A stretch of 64,000 nucleotides of DNA from Clostridia bacterium. GTDB taxonomy: Bacteria > Bacillota > Clostridia > Lachnospirales > Lachnospiraceae. The notes under the pieces were generated by a model. That model was not told where the DNA came from. It worked only from the letters and a program-made list of their open reading frames with translations, and did not search any database. Positions 52,154-59,956 of the stretch are shown here, in pieces (position 1 is the stretch's first letter; the number at the start of each line of letters is the position of its first letter). The stretch lies in contig CAJTFE010000013.1 of assembly GCA_910575725.1 (NCBI GenBank), forward strand, positions 1 through 64,000. The letters are read 5' to 3'. The position numbers were made by a program, and so were the translations under genes.

Positions 52154-52176
52154 GATCCGGCTTTTGGAGCCGGATC
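52154..52176 (+). other. Hairpin between binding protein and permease genes
   Basis: GATCCGGC (52154-52161) pairs perfectly with GCCGGATC (52169-52176) and can be extended by GCGACC/GGCCGC. It lies in a 225-bp gap and lacks a T-tract. Such hairpins often protect the upstream message so that more binding protein than permease is made. Confidence 0.6.
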
Positions 52177-52280
52177 TCTGGCCGCATCTTTTGCTGTAAT
52201 CCGGCTTTGGGTGGAGATTTTATAACCGGATATGGCGGCAGAGGTTTGATTTTTATTATACAGGAAAGCAGGATACATAC

Positions 52281-52967
52281 ATGGAGCAGTTTTTGGAGCA
52301 GTTTCCGATTGTGGTTCAATCGCTGAATATTGGTTTTTTGCAGACTTTGAAATTATTTGTGGTTACTCTTTTGGGAGCGGTTCCCTTGGGGCTTATCATT
52401 GCCTTTGGCTCCATGTCCCGTTTTCGTCCCTTGAGTTATCTTACGAAGATTGTGGTCTGGATTATCCGGGGGACGCCTTTGATGATTCAGCTGATGATTA
52501 TTTTTTATTTTCCCGGCCTGGTGCTGGGAAATAATATCTGGGGAGGCGGAGAGGCCGGACGGTTTTTTGCTTCTGCCGTGGCTTTTGTTTTTAATTATGC
52601 CTGTTATTTTTCTGAGATTTACCGGGGCGGGATTCAGAGTGTTCCGGTGGGGCAGGAGGAGGCCGGGCTGGTGCTTGGCATGACGAGAAAGCAGATTTTC
52701 TTTAAGGTTACGCTGCTTCAGATGATTAAGCGCATTGTTCCGCCTATGTCGAATGAGATTATTACGTTGGTGAAGGATACTTCTCTGGCGCGGATTATCG
52801 CCCTCCAGGAGATTATCTGGGCAGGCCAGGCGTTTATGAAGGGGTCCCAGGGAATTTCCGGCCAGATTTGGCCGCTGTTTTTTACGGCGGTTTACTATCT
52901 GATTTTCAGCGGCCTGTTGACGGTGCTGCTGGGATGGCTGGAAAAGAAGCTGGATTATTTTAGGTAA
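52281..52967 (+). CDS. Polar amino-acid ABC transporter, permease
   Basis: A 228-residue HisM/GlnP-type permease with about five membrane segments. The EAA loop for ATPase contact is [30 protein letters not shown]. The N-terminal [24 protein letters not shown] and [17 protein letters not shown] blocks are typical. The single permease would form a homodimer. Followed by the ATPase gene after 13 bp. Confidence 0.94.
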   Translation: MEQFLEQFPIVVQSLNIGFLQTLKLFVVTLLGAVPLGLIIAFGSMSRFRPLSYLTKIVVWIIRGTPLMIQLMIIFYFPGLVLGNNIWGGGEAGRFFASAVAFVFNYACYFSEIYRGGIQSVPVGQEEAGLVLGMTRKQIFFKVTLLQMIKRIVPPMSNEIITLVKDTSLARIIALQEIIWAGQAFMKGSQGISGQIWPLFFTAVYYLIFSGLLTVLLGWLEKKLDYFR

Positions 52968-52980
52968 GGGGGCGTATGAA

Positions 52981-53763
52981 ATGGCGATTTTGGAGGTAGA
53001 GCACTTAAGTAAGACCTTTGAGCGCACGGAGGTGCTTAAGGATATTAATTTTTCTTTGGAGAAGGGACAGGTGGTTTCGCTGATTGGATCTTCGGGAAGC
53101 GGCAAGACAACCTGTCTGAGGTGTCTTAACTTTCTGGAGCGGCCGGATACTGGGATTATCCGGGTCAATGGGGAGACGCTTTTTGACGCCAATGATCCGG
53201 TGACTACACAGGAGGAGGCTATACGGAAGAAGCGGCTGCATTTTGGACTTGTGTTTCAGTCTTTTAATCTGTTTCCCCAGTATACGGCTCTTGGAAATGT
53301 GATGCTGGCCAGTGAGCTATTGGCGAAGGAGCGGCCGGATTATAAGGAGAATAAGAGGACCATCCATGAGGAGATTGAGCATAAGGCGGAGGCGCTGCTG
53401 GTGCAGATGGGGCTGGGGGATCGGATGAAGAATTATCCGCATCAGCTTTCCGGAGGACAGTGCCAGCGTGTGGCGATTGCCAGGGCCCTTGCTCTGCAGC
53501 CGGATATTCTCTGCTTTGATGAGCCTACTTCGGCTCTCGACCCGGAGCTGACCGGGGAAGTGCTGAGGGTTATTAAGGAACTGGCGGAACAGAGGACTAC
53601 GATGATTATTGTAACCCATGAGATGGCTTTTGCCAGGGATGTGTCGAATCATGTGATCTTTATGGATGACGGGAGGATTCTGGAGGAGGGGACGCCGGAA
53701 GAGGTGTTTGGAAATCCAAGGGAGGCTCGGACACAGCAGTTTTTGGGGCATTTCGTTCAGTAA
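52981..53763 (+). CDS. Polar amino-acid ABC transporter, ATP-binding protein
   Basis: The 260-residue ATPase has Walker [16 protein letters not shown] (about 37-51), Q-loop [15 protein letters not shown], signature [15 protein letters not shown], Walker [16 protein letters not shown] and the H-loop VTHEMAFAR. These match the GlnQ/HisP group. It completes the three-gene transporter. Confidence 0.96.
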   Translation: MAILEVEHLSKTFERTEVLKDINFSLEKGQVVSLIGSSGSGKTTCLRCLNFLERPDTGIIRVNGETLFDANDPVTTQEEAIRKKRLHFGLVFQSFNLFPQYTALGNVMLASELLAKERPDYKENKRTIHEEIEHKAEALLVQMGLGDRMKNYPHQLSGGQCQRVAIARALALQPDILCFDEPTSALDPELTGEVLRVIKELAEQRTTMIIVTHEMAFARDVSNHVIFMDDGRILEEGTPEEVFGNPREARTQQFLGHFVQ

Positions 53764-53879
53764 GGTGGAAATATGGGAATTTTAGGCTTGGGAGGTTGAA
53801 ATTTCGGTGGGTTGAGGTTATACTTATAGGACGGACGGGCTGAGATTCTGATAATTTTAAGAAAGGATAAAGAATTTTC
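53764..53879. other. Gap before purC
   Basis: G/T-rich sequence with a GAAAGG ribosome binding site before purC. No promoter consensus, purine riboswitch or terminator was recognised. Confidence 0.4.
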
Positions 53880-54584
53880 ATGGAAAAGAAAGAACTGTTA
53901 TATGAAGGAAAGGCTAAGAAGGTTTATACTACGGAGGATCCGGATGTTTTAATTGTGGATTATAAGGATGATGCTACGGCGTTCAATGGTTTGAAGAAGG
54001 GGACGATTCAGGGGAAGGGTGTCATTAATAACCGTATGAGCAACCGGGTGTTCCAGCTTCTGGAGAAGGAGGGGATTCCGACTCATTATGTTGAGGAGCT
54101 GAGTGATCGGGAGACGGCGGTAAAGAAGGTGGAGATTGTTCCCTTAGAGGTGATTATCCGGAATGTGGCGGCTGGAAGCTTTTCGAAGCGTCTCGGCGTG
54201 GAGGAAGGGACGAAGTTTGCAGCTCCGACTCTGGAGTTCAGCTATAAGAATGACGATCTGGGCGATCCGCTGATCAATGATTATTTTGCCATTGCGCTGG
54301 GACTGGCTACCAGGGAAGAGATTGATACGATTACGGAATATGCGTTTAAGATCAATGAGGTGTATAAGGCTTATTTTGCCAATGCCGGGATTGAGCTGAT
54401 TGATTTTAAGATTGAGTTCGGGCGTTACAAGGGCCAGATTATTCTGGCGGATGAGACTTCGCCGGATACCTGCAGGCTGTGGGATATCAATACCCATGAG
54501 AAGCTGGACAAGGATCGCTTCCGCCGGGATCTGGGGAATGTAGAAGAGGCTTACAACGAGGTGTTTAAGCGTCTGGGACTGTAG
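53880..54584 (+). CDS. purC: Phosphoribosylaminoimidazole-succinocarboxamide synthase
   Basis: It joins CAIR and aspartate using ATP to make SAICAR in purine synthesis. The 234 residues begin [17 protein letters not shown] and include the family motifs [39 protein letters not shown] and [20 protein letters not shown] followed by SPDTCRLWD. purB follows after 63 bp and acts on its product. Confidence 0.96.
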   Translation: MEKKELLYEGKAKKVYTTEDPDVLIVDYKDDATAFNGLKKGTIQGKGVINNRMSNRVFQLLEKEGIPTHYVEELSDRETAVKKVEIVPLEVIIRNVAAGSFSKRLGVEEGTKFAAPTLEFSYKNDDLGDPLINDYFAIALGLATREEIDTITEYAFKINEVYKAYFANAGIELIDFKIEFGRYKGQIILADETSPDTCRLWDINTHEKLDKDRFRRDLGNVEEAYNEVFKRLGL

Positions 54585-54647
54585 GCCAAGGTGGATTAAA
54601 AGGGGTATTACGTATGGGAATGCCTGCTGGAATAGGAGAATGCGAGA

Positions 54648-56081
54648 ATGAGCACAGATAGATATGTCAGCCCTTTATCCGAGCGCTATGCAAGTAAGGA
54701 GATGCAGTATATTTTTTCTCCGGATAAGAAGTTTCGAACCTGGAGGCGGCTTTGGATTGCCCTTGCGGAGACGGAGAAGGAGCTGGGACTGAATATTACC
54801 CAGGAGCAGATTGATGAGCTGAAGGTTCATCAGGATGATATCAATTACGATGTGGCGAAGGCACGGGAGAAGGAAGTGCGCCACGATGTTATGTCCCATG
54901 TTTATGCCTATGGACAGCAGTGTCCCAAGGCCAAGGGGATTATCCACCTGGGGGCGACCTCCTGCTATGTGGGAGATAATACGGATATTATTGTGATGAC
55001 GGAGGCTTTGAAGCTGGTGCGCAAAAAGCTGGTGAATGTGATTGGGGAGCTGGCTCGTTTTGCGGATGAGTATAAGGCTCTGCCTACCCTGGCATTTACG
55101 CATTTTCAGCCGGCCCAGCCCACTACCGTAGGAAAGAGGGCAGCCTTGTGGATGCAGGAGTTCTGTCTGGATCTGGAGGATCTGAATCATGTGATTTCTA
55201 CGATGAAGCTTCTGGGCTCCAAGGGGACTACGGGGACGCAGGCCAGCTTTCTGGAGCTTTTTGACGGGGATCAGGAGACTATTGATAAAATTGATCCCAT
55301 GATTGCAAAGAAGATGGGCTTTGAGGAGTGCTATCCTGTGTCTGGACAGACCTATTCCCGGAAGGTGGATACCCGAGTGCTGAATGTCCTGGCAGGGATT
55401 GCGGCCAGCGCCCACAAGATGTCCAATGATATCCGGCTTCTGCAGCATCTAAAAGAGGTGGAAGAGCCTTTTGAGAAGTCCCAGATAGGCTCCTCTGCCA
55501 TGGCTTATAAACGCAATCCCATGCGCAGTGAGCGGATTGCGTCTCTGTCCAGATATGTGATGGTTGACGCCTTGAATCCGGCTATTACCTCAGCGGCCCA
55601 GTGGTTTGAGAGGACGCTGGATGATTCGGCCAATAAGCGCTTAAGCGTTCCGGAGGGCTTTCTGGCTGTGGACGGTATATTGGATCTATGCCTCAATGTG
55701 GTGGACGGCCTGGTGGTTTATCCCAAGGTGATTGAGAAGCGCCTGATGTCAGAACTTCCCTTTATGGCTACGGAAAATATTATGATGGATGCGGTGAAGG
55801 CAGGGGGAGACCGGCAGGAGCTGCATGAGCGGATTCGCGAGCTTTCCATGGAGGCCGGGAAAAATGTGAAGGTCAATGGCGGCGAGAACAATCTCCTTGA
55901 ACTGATTGCGGCAGATCCGTCCTTTAACCTGTCTCTGGAGGATCTGCGCAAGACCATGGAGCCTTCCCGTTATGTGGGACGGGCACGGGAGCAGGTGGAA
56001 GCATTCCTCGGCCAGGTGGTGAAGCCGATTCTGGAGGAATACAAAGAGCTGCTTGGGGTGAAAGCGGAGATCAATGTTTAA
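54648..56081 (+). CDS. purB: Adenylosuccinate lyase
   Basis: It cleaves SAICAR to AICAR and adenylosuccinate to AMP, both releasing fumarate. The 477-residue protein has the superfamily signature SSAMAYKRNPMRSER (with the catalytic Ser loop), HDVMSHVYAYGQQCPKAKG with a key His, and TFTHFQPAQPTTVGKRA-like LAFTHFQPAQPTTVGKR. The start has an AGGAGA site. The upstream gap contains a TATTACG...CTGGAATAGGAG sequence reminiscent of the leader family. Confidence 0.96.
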   Translation: MSTDRYVSPLSERYASKEMQYIFSPDKKFRTWRRLWIALAETEKELGLNITQEQIDELKVHQDDINYDVAKAREKEVRHDVMSHVYAYGQQCPKAKGIIHLGATSCYVGDNTDIIVMTEALKLVRKKLVNVIGELARFADEYKALPTLAFTHFQPAQPTTVGKRAALWMQEFCLDLEDLNHVISTMKLLGSKGTTGTQASFLELFDGDQETIDKIDPMIAKKMGFEECYPVSGQTYSRKVDTRVLNVLAGIAASAHKMSNDIRLLQHLKEVEEPFEKSQIGSSAMAYKRNPMRSERIASLSRYVMVDALNPAITSAAQWFERTLDDSANKRLSVPEGFLAVDGILDLCLNVVDGLVVYPKVIEKRLMSELPFMATENIMMDAVKAGGDRQELHERIRELSMEAGKNVKVNGGENNLLELIAADPSFNLSLEDLRKTMEPSRYVGRAREQVEAFLGQVVKPILEEYKELLGVKAEINV

Positions 56082-56095
56082 ATAATATCTTCCAA

Positions 56096-56149
56096 GTCCT
56101 CCCGTTCCAAAGGATACGGACTTTTTGGACGGCGGTATCCCCGGAGGAC
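56096..56149 (+). other. Nested hairpin after purB
   Basis: GTCCTCC (56096-56102) pairs with GGAGGAC (56143-56149), and GGATAC (56112-56117) with GTATCC (56135-56140). There is no T-tract; role unknown. Confidence 0.45.
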
Positions 56150-56178
56150 GAGGGCTGGGTATGAATAAGGAGAAAACA

Positions 56179-56218
56179 GGAAAGACTTTTACATAGATTC
56201 TTTGTTAAAAGTCTTTTC
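56179..56218 (+). terminator. Terminator between purB and the antiporter
   Basis: GGAAAGACTTTTA (56179-56191) pairs with TAAAAGTCTTTTC (56206-56218) with one G-U pair. It ends transcription from the pur genes and shows that open frame upstream of 56352 is not coding. Confidence 0.8.
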
Positions 56219-56239
56219 TGTGTGTAAGACACTATATGA

Positions 56240-56298
56240 CGGACATATGCCGCAAAGTCAAAGATCTCGCAGCAAAGGGACGGCCCGGGCCATGTCCG
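56240..56298 (+). promoter_or_regulatory. Structured leader of the antiporter gene
   Basis: CGGACAT (56240-56246) pairs with ATGTCCG (56292-56298), enclosing a GC-rich region with a GGCCCGGGCC palindrome. It was compared mentally with the Mn2+, c-di-AMP and c-di-GMP riboswitches, and no match was seen. Confidence 0.4.
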
Positions 56299-56351
56299 CT
56301 TGGCTCGTTGCCTGTGGGAATAAGGCATCTGTGCCGGAAGAGGAGAAACGG

Positions 56352-57296
56352 ATGATTGTGTCAATAATCATTTTGATCATTGGTTTTGGATTGCTGGTCA
56401 AGGGAGCGGATTTTTTTGTGGAGGGCGCTTCGGATATTGCCAGAAAGCTTGGAATCCCCTCCATTGTAATCGGGCTTACGATTGTTGCCTTGGGCACTTC
56501 CCTGCCGGAACTGGCGGTGAGCGTGACGGCGGCGTTAAAGGAAAGCAACGATATTGCCCTGGGAAATGTGACGGGCTCTAATATTATGAATCTTCTGGTT
56601 GTGGTTGGACTGGCGGCAGTCATCCGCCCCATGACCGTAAAGCGTTCTGTCTTGAAACGGGATTATGTGATGTCCTGCCTGATGGCGCTTCTGATGCTGG
56701 CAGGTGCCGTGGATATTTTTTGGAATCCCAGGGAGACAGCTATTTCCCTATTGGACGGAGCGGTGCTTCTGGGGGTTACTGCCGGTTATATGTACCATCT
56801 GATCCGCACGGCGGTCAGGGATCGGGTAGCGGAGCAGTTCGGCATCACCCGTCCATTGCCGGTAAGCCTTCTGCTGTGTGCCGGAGGAGCGGCAGCTATT
56901 ATCGGAGGCGGACAGATGGTGGTGAATTCTGCCACGGATCTGGCCTACCGGTTCGGAATGAGCGAAACTCTGGTGGGGCTTACCATTGTAGCCATCGGAA
57001 CTTCTCTGCCGGAGCTGGTAACGTCTGTGGTGGCGGCCAAAAAGGGAGAGAGTGAGATTGCCCTGGGAAATGTTCTCGGTTCCAATATCTTGAATATCGG
57101 TTTCATCTTAGGCGCTTCCGGGGTGATTCATCCCATTGCAGTGAAGATGGAAAATGTGTATGATATGCTGATACTGATTGCGCTGACGGCAGTGTTTTTT
57201 ATCCCTTTGTGGTGTCGGGAGAAGGTAAGCCGCATGACAGGTGCGGTTATGCTGATGTGCTATCTTGGGTATATGGTTTATATTGTTATGCGGTAG
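56352..57296 (+). CDS. Calcium/sodium antiporter (CaCA family, YrbG-like)
   Basis: A 314-residue membrane exchanger with about ten hydrophobic segments in two inverted halves. Each half carries the alpha-repeat that forms the ion path: GLTIVALGTSLPELAVSV (about 42-59) with GNVTGSNIMN, and GLTIVAIGTSLPELVTSV (about 209-226) with GNVLGSNILN. The conserved acidic residues are present. The start at 56352 has AGGAG 7 bases upstream. It appears monocistronic, with a terminator before it and a promoter for rimP after it. Confidence 0.93.
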   Translation: MIVSIIILIIGFGLLVKGADFFVEGASDIARKLGIPSIVIGLTIVALGTSLPELAVSVTAALKESNDIALGNVTGSNIMNLLVVVGLAAVIRPMTVKRSVLKRDYVMSCLMALLMLAGAVDIFWNPRETAISLLDGAVLLGVTAGYMYHLIRTAVRDRVAEQFGITRPLPVSLLLCAGGAAAIIGGGQMVVNSATDLAYRFGMSETLVGLTIVAIGTSLPELVTSVVAAKKGESEIALGNVLGSNILNIGFILGASGVIHPIAVKMENVYDMLILIALTAVFFIPLWCREKVSRMTGAVMLMCYLGYMVYIVMR

Positions 57297-57324
57297 AAAA
57301 AGCGGTAGAAAAATAAAAAAACTC

Positions 57325-57352
57325 TTGCATTTTCCAATAAATGTGTTACAAT
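57325..57352 (+). promoter_or_regulatory. Promoter for the rimP-nusA-infB operon
   Basis: TTGCAT (57325-57330), a 16-bp spacer and TACAAT (57347-57352), followed by a terminator-like hairpin before rimP. Confidence 0.6.
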
Positions 57353-57377
57353 GTAATAGATTAAATAAGGCGGCCGA

Positions 57378-57409
57378 AAAGAGTGAACGAAAGTTCACTC
57401 TTTGTTTTT
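57378..57409 (+). terminator. Terminator-like hairpin in the rimP leader (possible attenuator)
   Basis: AAAGAGTGAAC (57378-57388) and GTTCACTCTTT (57393-57403) form a perfect 11-bp stem closed by a GAAA tetraloop, followed by GTTTTT. It lies about 19 nt after the expected start of transcription and 70 bp before rimP, so it could attenuate the operon. Confidence 0.75.
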
Positions 57410-57477
57410 GAGAAACAGCAAAGCCGGACAGAAGAGCAAAAACAGGAAACAAAGGCCCCGGACGGGAAAGGAAGTCT

Positions 57478-57945
57478 ATGACAAAGAGAGAGAGCTACGA
57501 ACAGAAGACAGAGGAGCTGGTACTGCCCATCATTGAAGCCAATCATTTTGAGCTGGTGGACGTAGAGTATGTAAAGGAGGGCGGCACCTGGTACTTACGG
57601 GCCTACATTGATAAGCCCGGAGGAATCACCGTGGACGACTGTGAGATCGTGAACCGGGCCTTGGGCGGCATTCTTGACGAGAAGGACTTTATTGAGGAGT
57701 CCTACATTCTGGAGGTGAGCTCTCCGGGGCTTGGCCGTCCGCTGAAAAAGGAACGGGATTTTGAACGAAGCCTGGGGGAGGAAGTGGAGATCCGTACCTA
57801 CCGCATGGTAGAGAAGCAGAAGGAATTCCGTGGAATTTTAAAAGCATACGATAAGGATACGGTAACGATTACAGTAGAAGAGGAAGAGGAGCGGGTATTC
57901 CCTAGGGATAACATTGCTCTGATTCGTCTGGCCTTTGATTTCTAG
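57478..57945 (+). CDS. rimP: Ribosome maturation factor RimP
   Basis: It assists 30S subunit assembly. The 155 residues show VLPIIEANHFELVDVEYVKEGGTWYLRAYIDKPGGITVDDCE and LEVSSPGLGRPLKKERDF, both diagnostic, and a C-terminal SH3-like domain. It is the first gene of the translation/transcription operon. Confidence 0.96.
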   Translation: MTKRESYEQKTEELVLPIIEANHFELVDVEYVKEGGTWYLRAYIDKPGGITVDDCEIVNRALGGILDEKDFIEESYILEVSSPGLGRPLKKERDFERSLGEEVEIRTYRMVEKQKEFRGILKAYDKDTVTITVEEEEERVFPRDNIALIRLAFDF

Positions 57946-58026
57946 TACAGCCACATAAATACTTTTCGGTTTTTGGTTTGGAGCATTCCGGAAAGTATTT
58001 CGTTAAAACGAGGAGGAAAGAGAACA

Positions 58027-59304
58027 ATGAACACAGAATTGCTGGAAGCTTTGGAAATTTTGGAAAAGGAAAAGGACATCAGCAAGGAAACCTTGCTGGA
58101 GGCCATTGAGAATTCCCTGCTTACGGCCTGCAAGAATCATTTTGGAACATCCGACAATGTAAAGGTATATATCGACCCAAAGACCTGCCAGTTTTCCGTG
58201 CATGCGGAAAAGACCGTGGTGGAACAGGTGGAGAATCCGGTGCTGGAGATCAGCCTGTCCAATGCAAAGATGATAGATTCCAAATATGAATTGGGCGATA
58301 TCGTGAATGTGGAGATTAAGTCCAAGGAATTCGGCCGCATTGCCACCCAGAATGCAAAGAATGTTATCCTTCAGAAGATCCGGGAGGAAGAGCGCAAGGT
58401 TCTGTTTAACCAGTATTATGCTAAGGAAAAGGACGTGGTCACCGGCGTGGTGCAGCGTTATATCGGCAGAAATGTCAGCATTAACCTGGGCAAGGTGGAT
58501 GCCATCCTCAATGAAAATGAGATGGTCAAGGGTGAGGTGTTCAAGCCCACCGAGCGGATTAAGGTATACATCCTGGAGGTAAAGGATACCACCAAGGGGC
58601 CGAGGATTCTTGTGTCCAGAACCCACCCGGAGCTGGTGAAGCGGCTCTTTGAGTCTGAGGTGACCGAGGTGCGTGACGGAACGGTGGAGATTAAATGCAT
58701 TGCCAGAGAGGCCGATTACCGGACAAAGGCCAGAGAGGCCGGCCCGAGAACAAAGATCGCCGTGTGGTCAAATGACCCGGATGTAGATCCTGTGGGCGCC
58801 TGCGTCGGTATGAACGGAGCAAGGGTCAATGCCATTGTAAGCGAGCTTCGGGGCGAGAAGATAGACATCATCAACTGGAGTGAGAATCCGGCCATTCTCA
58901 TAGAGAATGCCTTAAGTCCCGCTAAGGTGGTGGCCGTTCTGGCAGACCCGGAGGATAAGACAGCCAAGGTTGTGGTCCCGGATTATCAGCTTTCCCTGGC
59001 TATCGGCAAGGAGGGACAGAATGCCCGTCTTGCTGCAAAGCTTACAGGCTTTAAGATTGATATCAAGAGTGAGACACAGGCCAAGGAGATTGAAGGCTGG
59101 CTTGACGTGGATGAAGAATACGAAGAGTATGAGGACTTTGAGGTTTACCAGGAGGAACAGGCGGCCCTGGCTGCTTATCAGGAAGAGTATCCGGATGGTG
59201 AGGAATATCCGGAGGACGGAGCGTATCTGGATGCCTATGAGGAGGCTTACGAGGGTGAGCCGGAAGATTCAGATTATGATTCCCAGGAGCCTTTTGAGGA
59301 ATAG
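58027..59304 (+). CDS. nusA: Transcription termination/antitermination factor NusA
   Basis: The 425-residue protein binds RNA polymerase and nascent RNA. Domains in order: N-terminal polymerase-binding helices, S1 (DVVTGVVQRYIGRNVSINLG), KH1 (REAGPRTKIAVWSNDPDVDPVGACVG) and KH2 (SLAIGKEGQNARLAAKLTGFKIDI). The last 60 or so residues are a Glu/Asp/Tyr-rich tail of low complexity; the acidic AR repeats of E. coli NusA are absent. The start at 58027 has GAGGAGG upstream. Confidence 0.96.
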   Translation: MNTELLEALEILEKEKDISKETLLEAIENSLLTACKNHFGTSDNVKVYIDPKTCQFSVHAEKTVVEQVENPVLEISLSNAKMIDSKYELGDIVNVEIKSKEFGRIATQNAKNVILQKIREEERKVLFNQYYAKEKDVVTGVVQRYIGRNVSINLGKVDAILNENEMVKGEVFKPTERIKVYILEVKDTTKGPRILVSRTHPELVKRLFESEVTEVRDGTVEIKCIAREADYRTKAREAGPRTKIAVWSNDPDVDPVGACVGMNGARVNAIVSELRGEKIDIINWSENPAILIENALSPAKVVAVLADPEDKTAKVVVPDYQLSLAIGKEGQNARLAAKLTGFKIDIKSETQAKEIEGWLDVDEEYEEYEDFEVYQEEQAALAAYQEEYPDGEEYPEDGAYLDAYEEAYEGEPEDSDYDSQEPFEE

Positions 59305-59334
59305 AAAAGCCTTCGAAAGGGCAGAGATTAGGAT

Positions 59335-59622
59335 GTGATAGATTTGAGTACAAATCGGAAAGTGCCTATGCGCCAGTGCACCGGCTGTCAGGAGATGAAG
59401 AGCAAAAAAGAGATGCTGCGCATTTTAAAGACAGCGGAAGGTGAAGTCGTACTGGATACCACAGGCCGGAAGAATGGACGGGGAGCCTACCTGTGCTTTT
59501 CCGGAGAGTGCCTTAAGAAGGCAAGGAAAAACCGGGGCCTGGAGCGCTCGCTGAAAATGAATATTCCTCCGGAAGTGTACGACAGTCTGGAAAAGGAGCT
59601 GGATAAAATTGGCATGGAATAA
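59335..59622 (+). CDS. ylxR: YlxR/DUF448-family RNA-binding protein
   Basis: A small basic protein always found between nusA and infB in Firmicutes. The diagnostic N-terminal VPMRQCTGCQEMKSKKEMLRI is followed by TGRKNGRGAYLCFSGECLKKARK, forming the putative RNA-binding surface. The start is uncertain: GTG at 59335 or, better spaced from AGGA, TTG at 59344. Its stop lies inside the next gene. Reported roles include nucleoid or RNase P association; not decided here. Confidence 0.92.
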   Translation: MIDLSTNRKVPMRQCTGCQEMKSKKEMLRILKTAEGEVVLDTTGRKNGRGAYLCFSGECLKKARKNRGLERSLKMNIPPEVYDSLEKELDKIGME

Positions 59623-59917
59623 AGCATACGGGATGATTGGTATGGCTATGAAGGCCGGTAAAGTTGCAAGCGGAGAATTTGCCACAGAGAAAGCAGTGAA
59701 AACGGGAAAGGCAGCTTTGGTGATTGTGTCGGAAGCTGCATCGGAAAACACGAAGAAAAAATTTCGGAATATGTGTGATTACTATCAGGTGCCCATTTAT
59801 TTTTTCGGAGAGAAGGAAGAGCTTGGGCATGCTATAGGAAAAGAATTCCGGGCTTCGCTGGCAGTGTTGGACGACGGACTGGCAAAAGCCATAGAAAAAA
59901 ATATAATCCATGAATGA
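59609..59917 (+). CDS. ylxQ: L7Ae-family K-turn RNA-binding protein (YlxQ)
   Basis: The 102 residues match the L7Ae/L30e/YlxQ fold: IGMAMKAGKVASGEFATEKAVKTGKAALVIVSEAASENTKKKF, with later KEELGHAIGKEFRASLAVLDDGLA. The start appears to be TTG at 59609, overlapping the ylxR end by 14 bp, with AAGGAG 10 bases upstream. Confidence 0.9.
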   Translation: MAWNKAYGMIGMAMKAGKVASGEFATEKAVKTGKAALVIVSEAASENTKKKFRNMCDYYQVPIYFFGEKEELGHAIGKEFRASLAVLDDGLAKAIEKNIIHE

Positions 59918-59956
59918 AAATGCCTGTGGAATACAAACTGAATAACGGAGGTAAGT

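Noticed and set aside
57378-57403. Terminator belonging to the antiporter gene upstream
   Set aside because: A promoter-like TTGCAT-N16-TACAAT lies between the antiporter stop and the hairpin, so it more likely belongs to the rimP leader, though dual use is possible.
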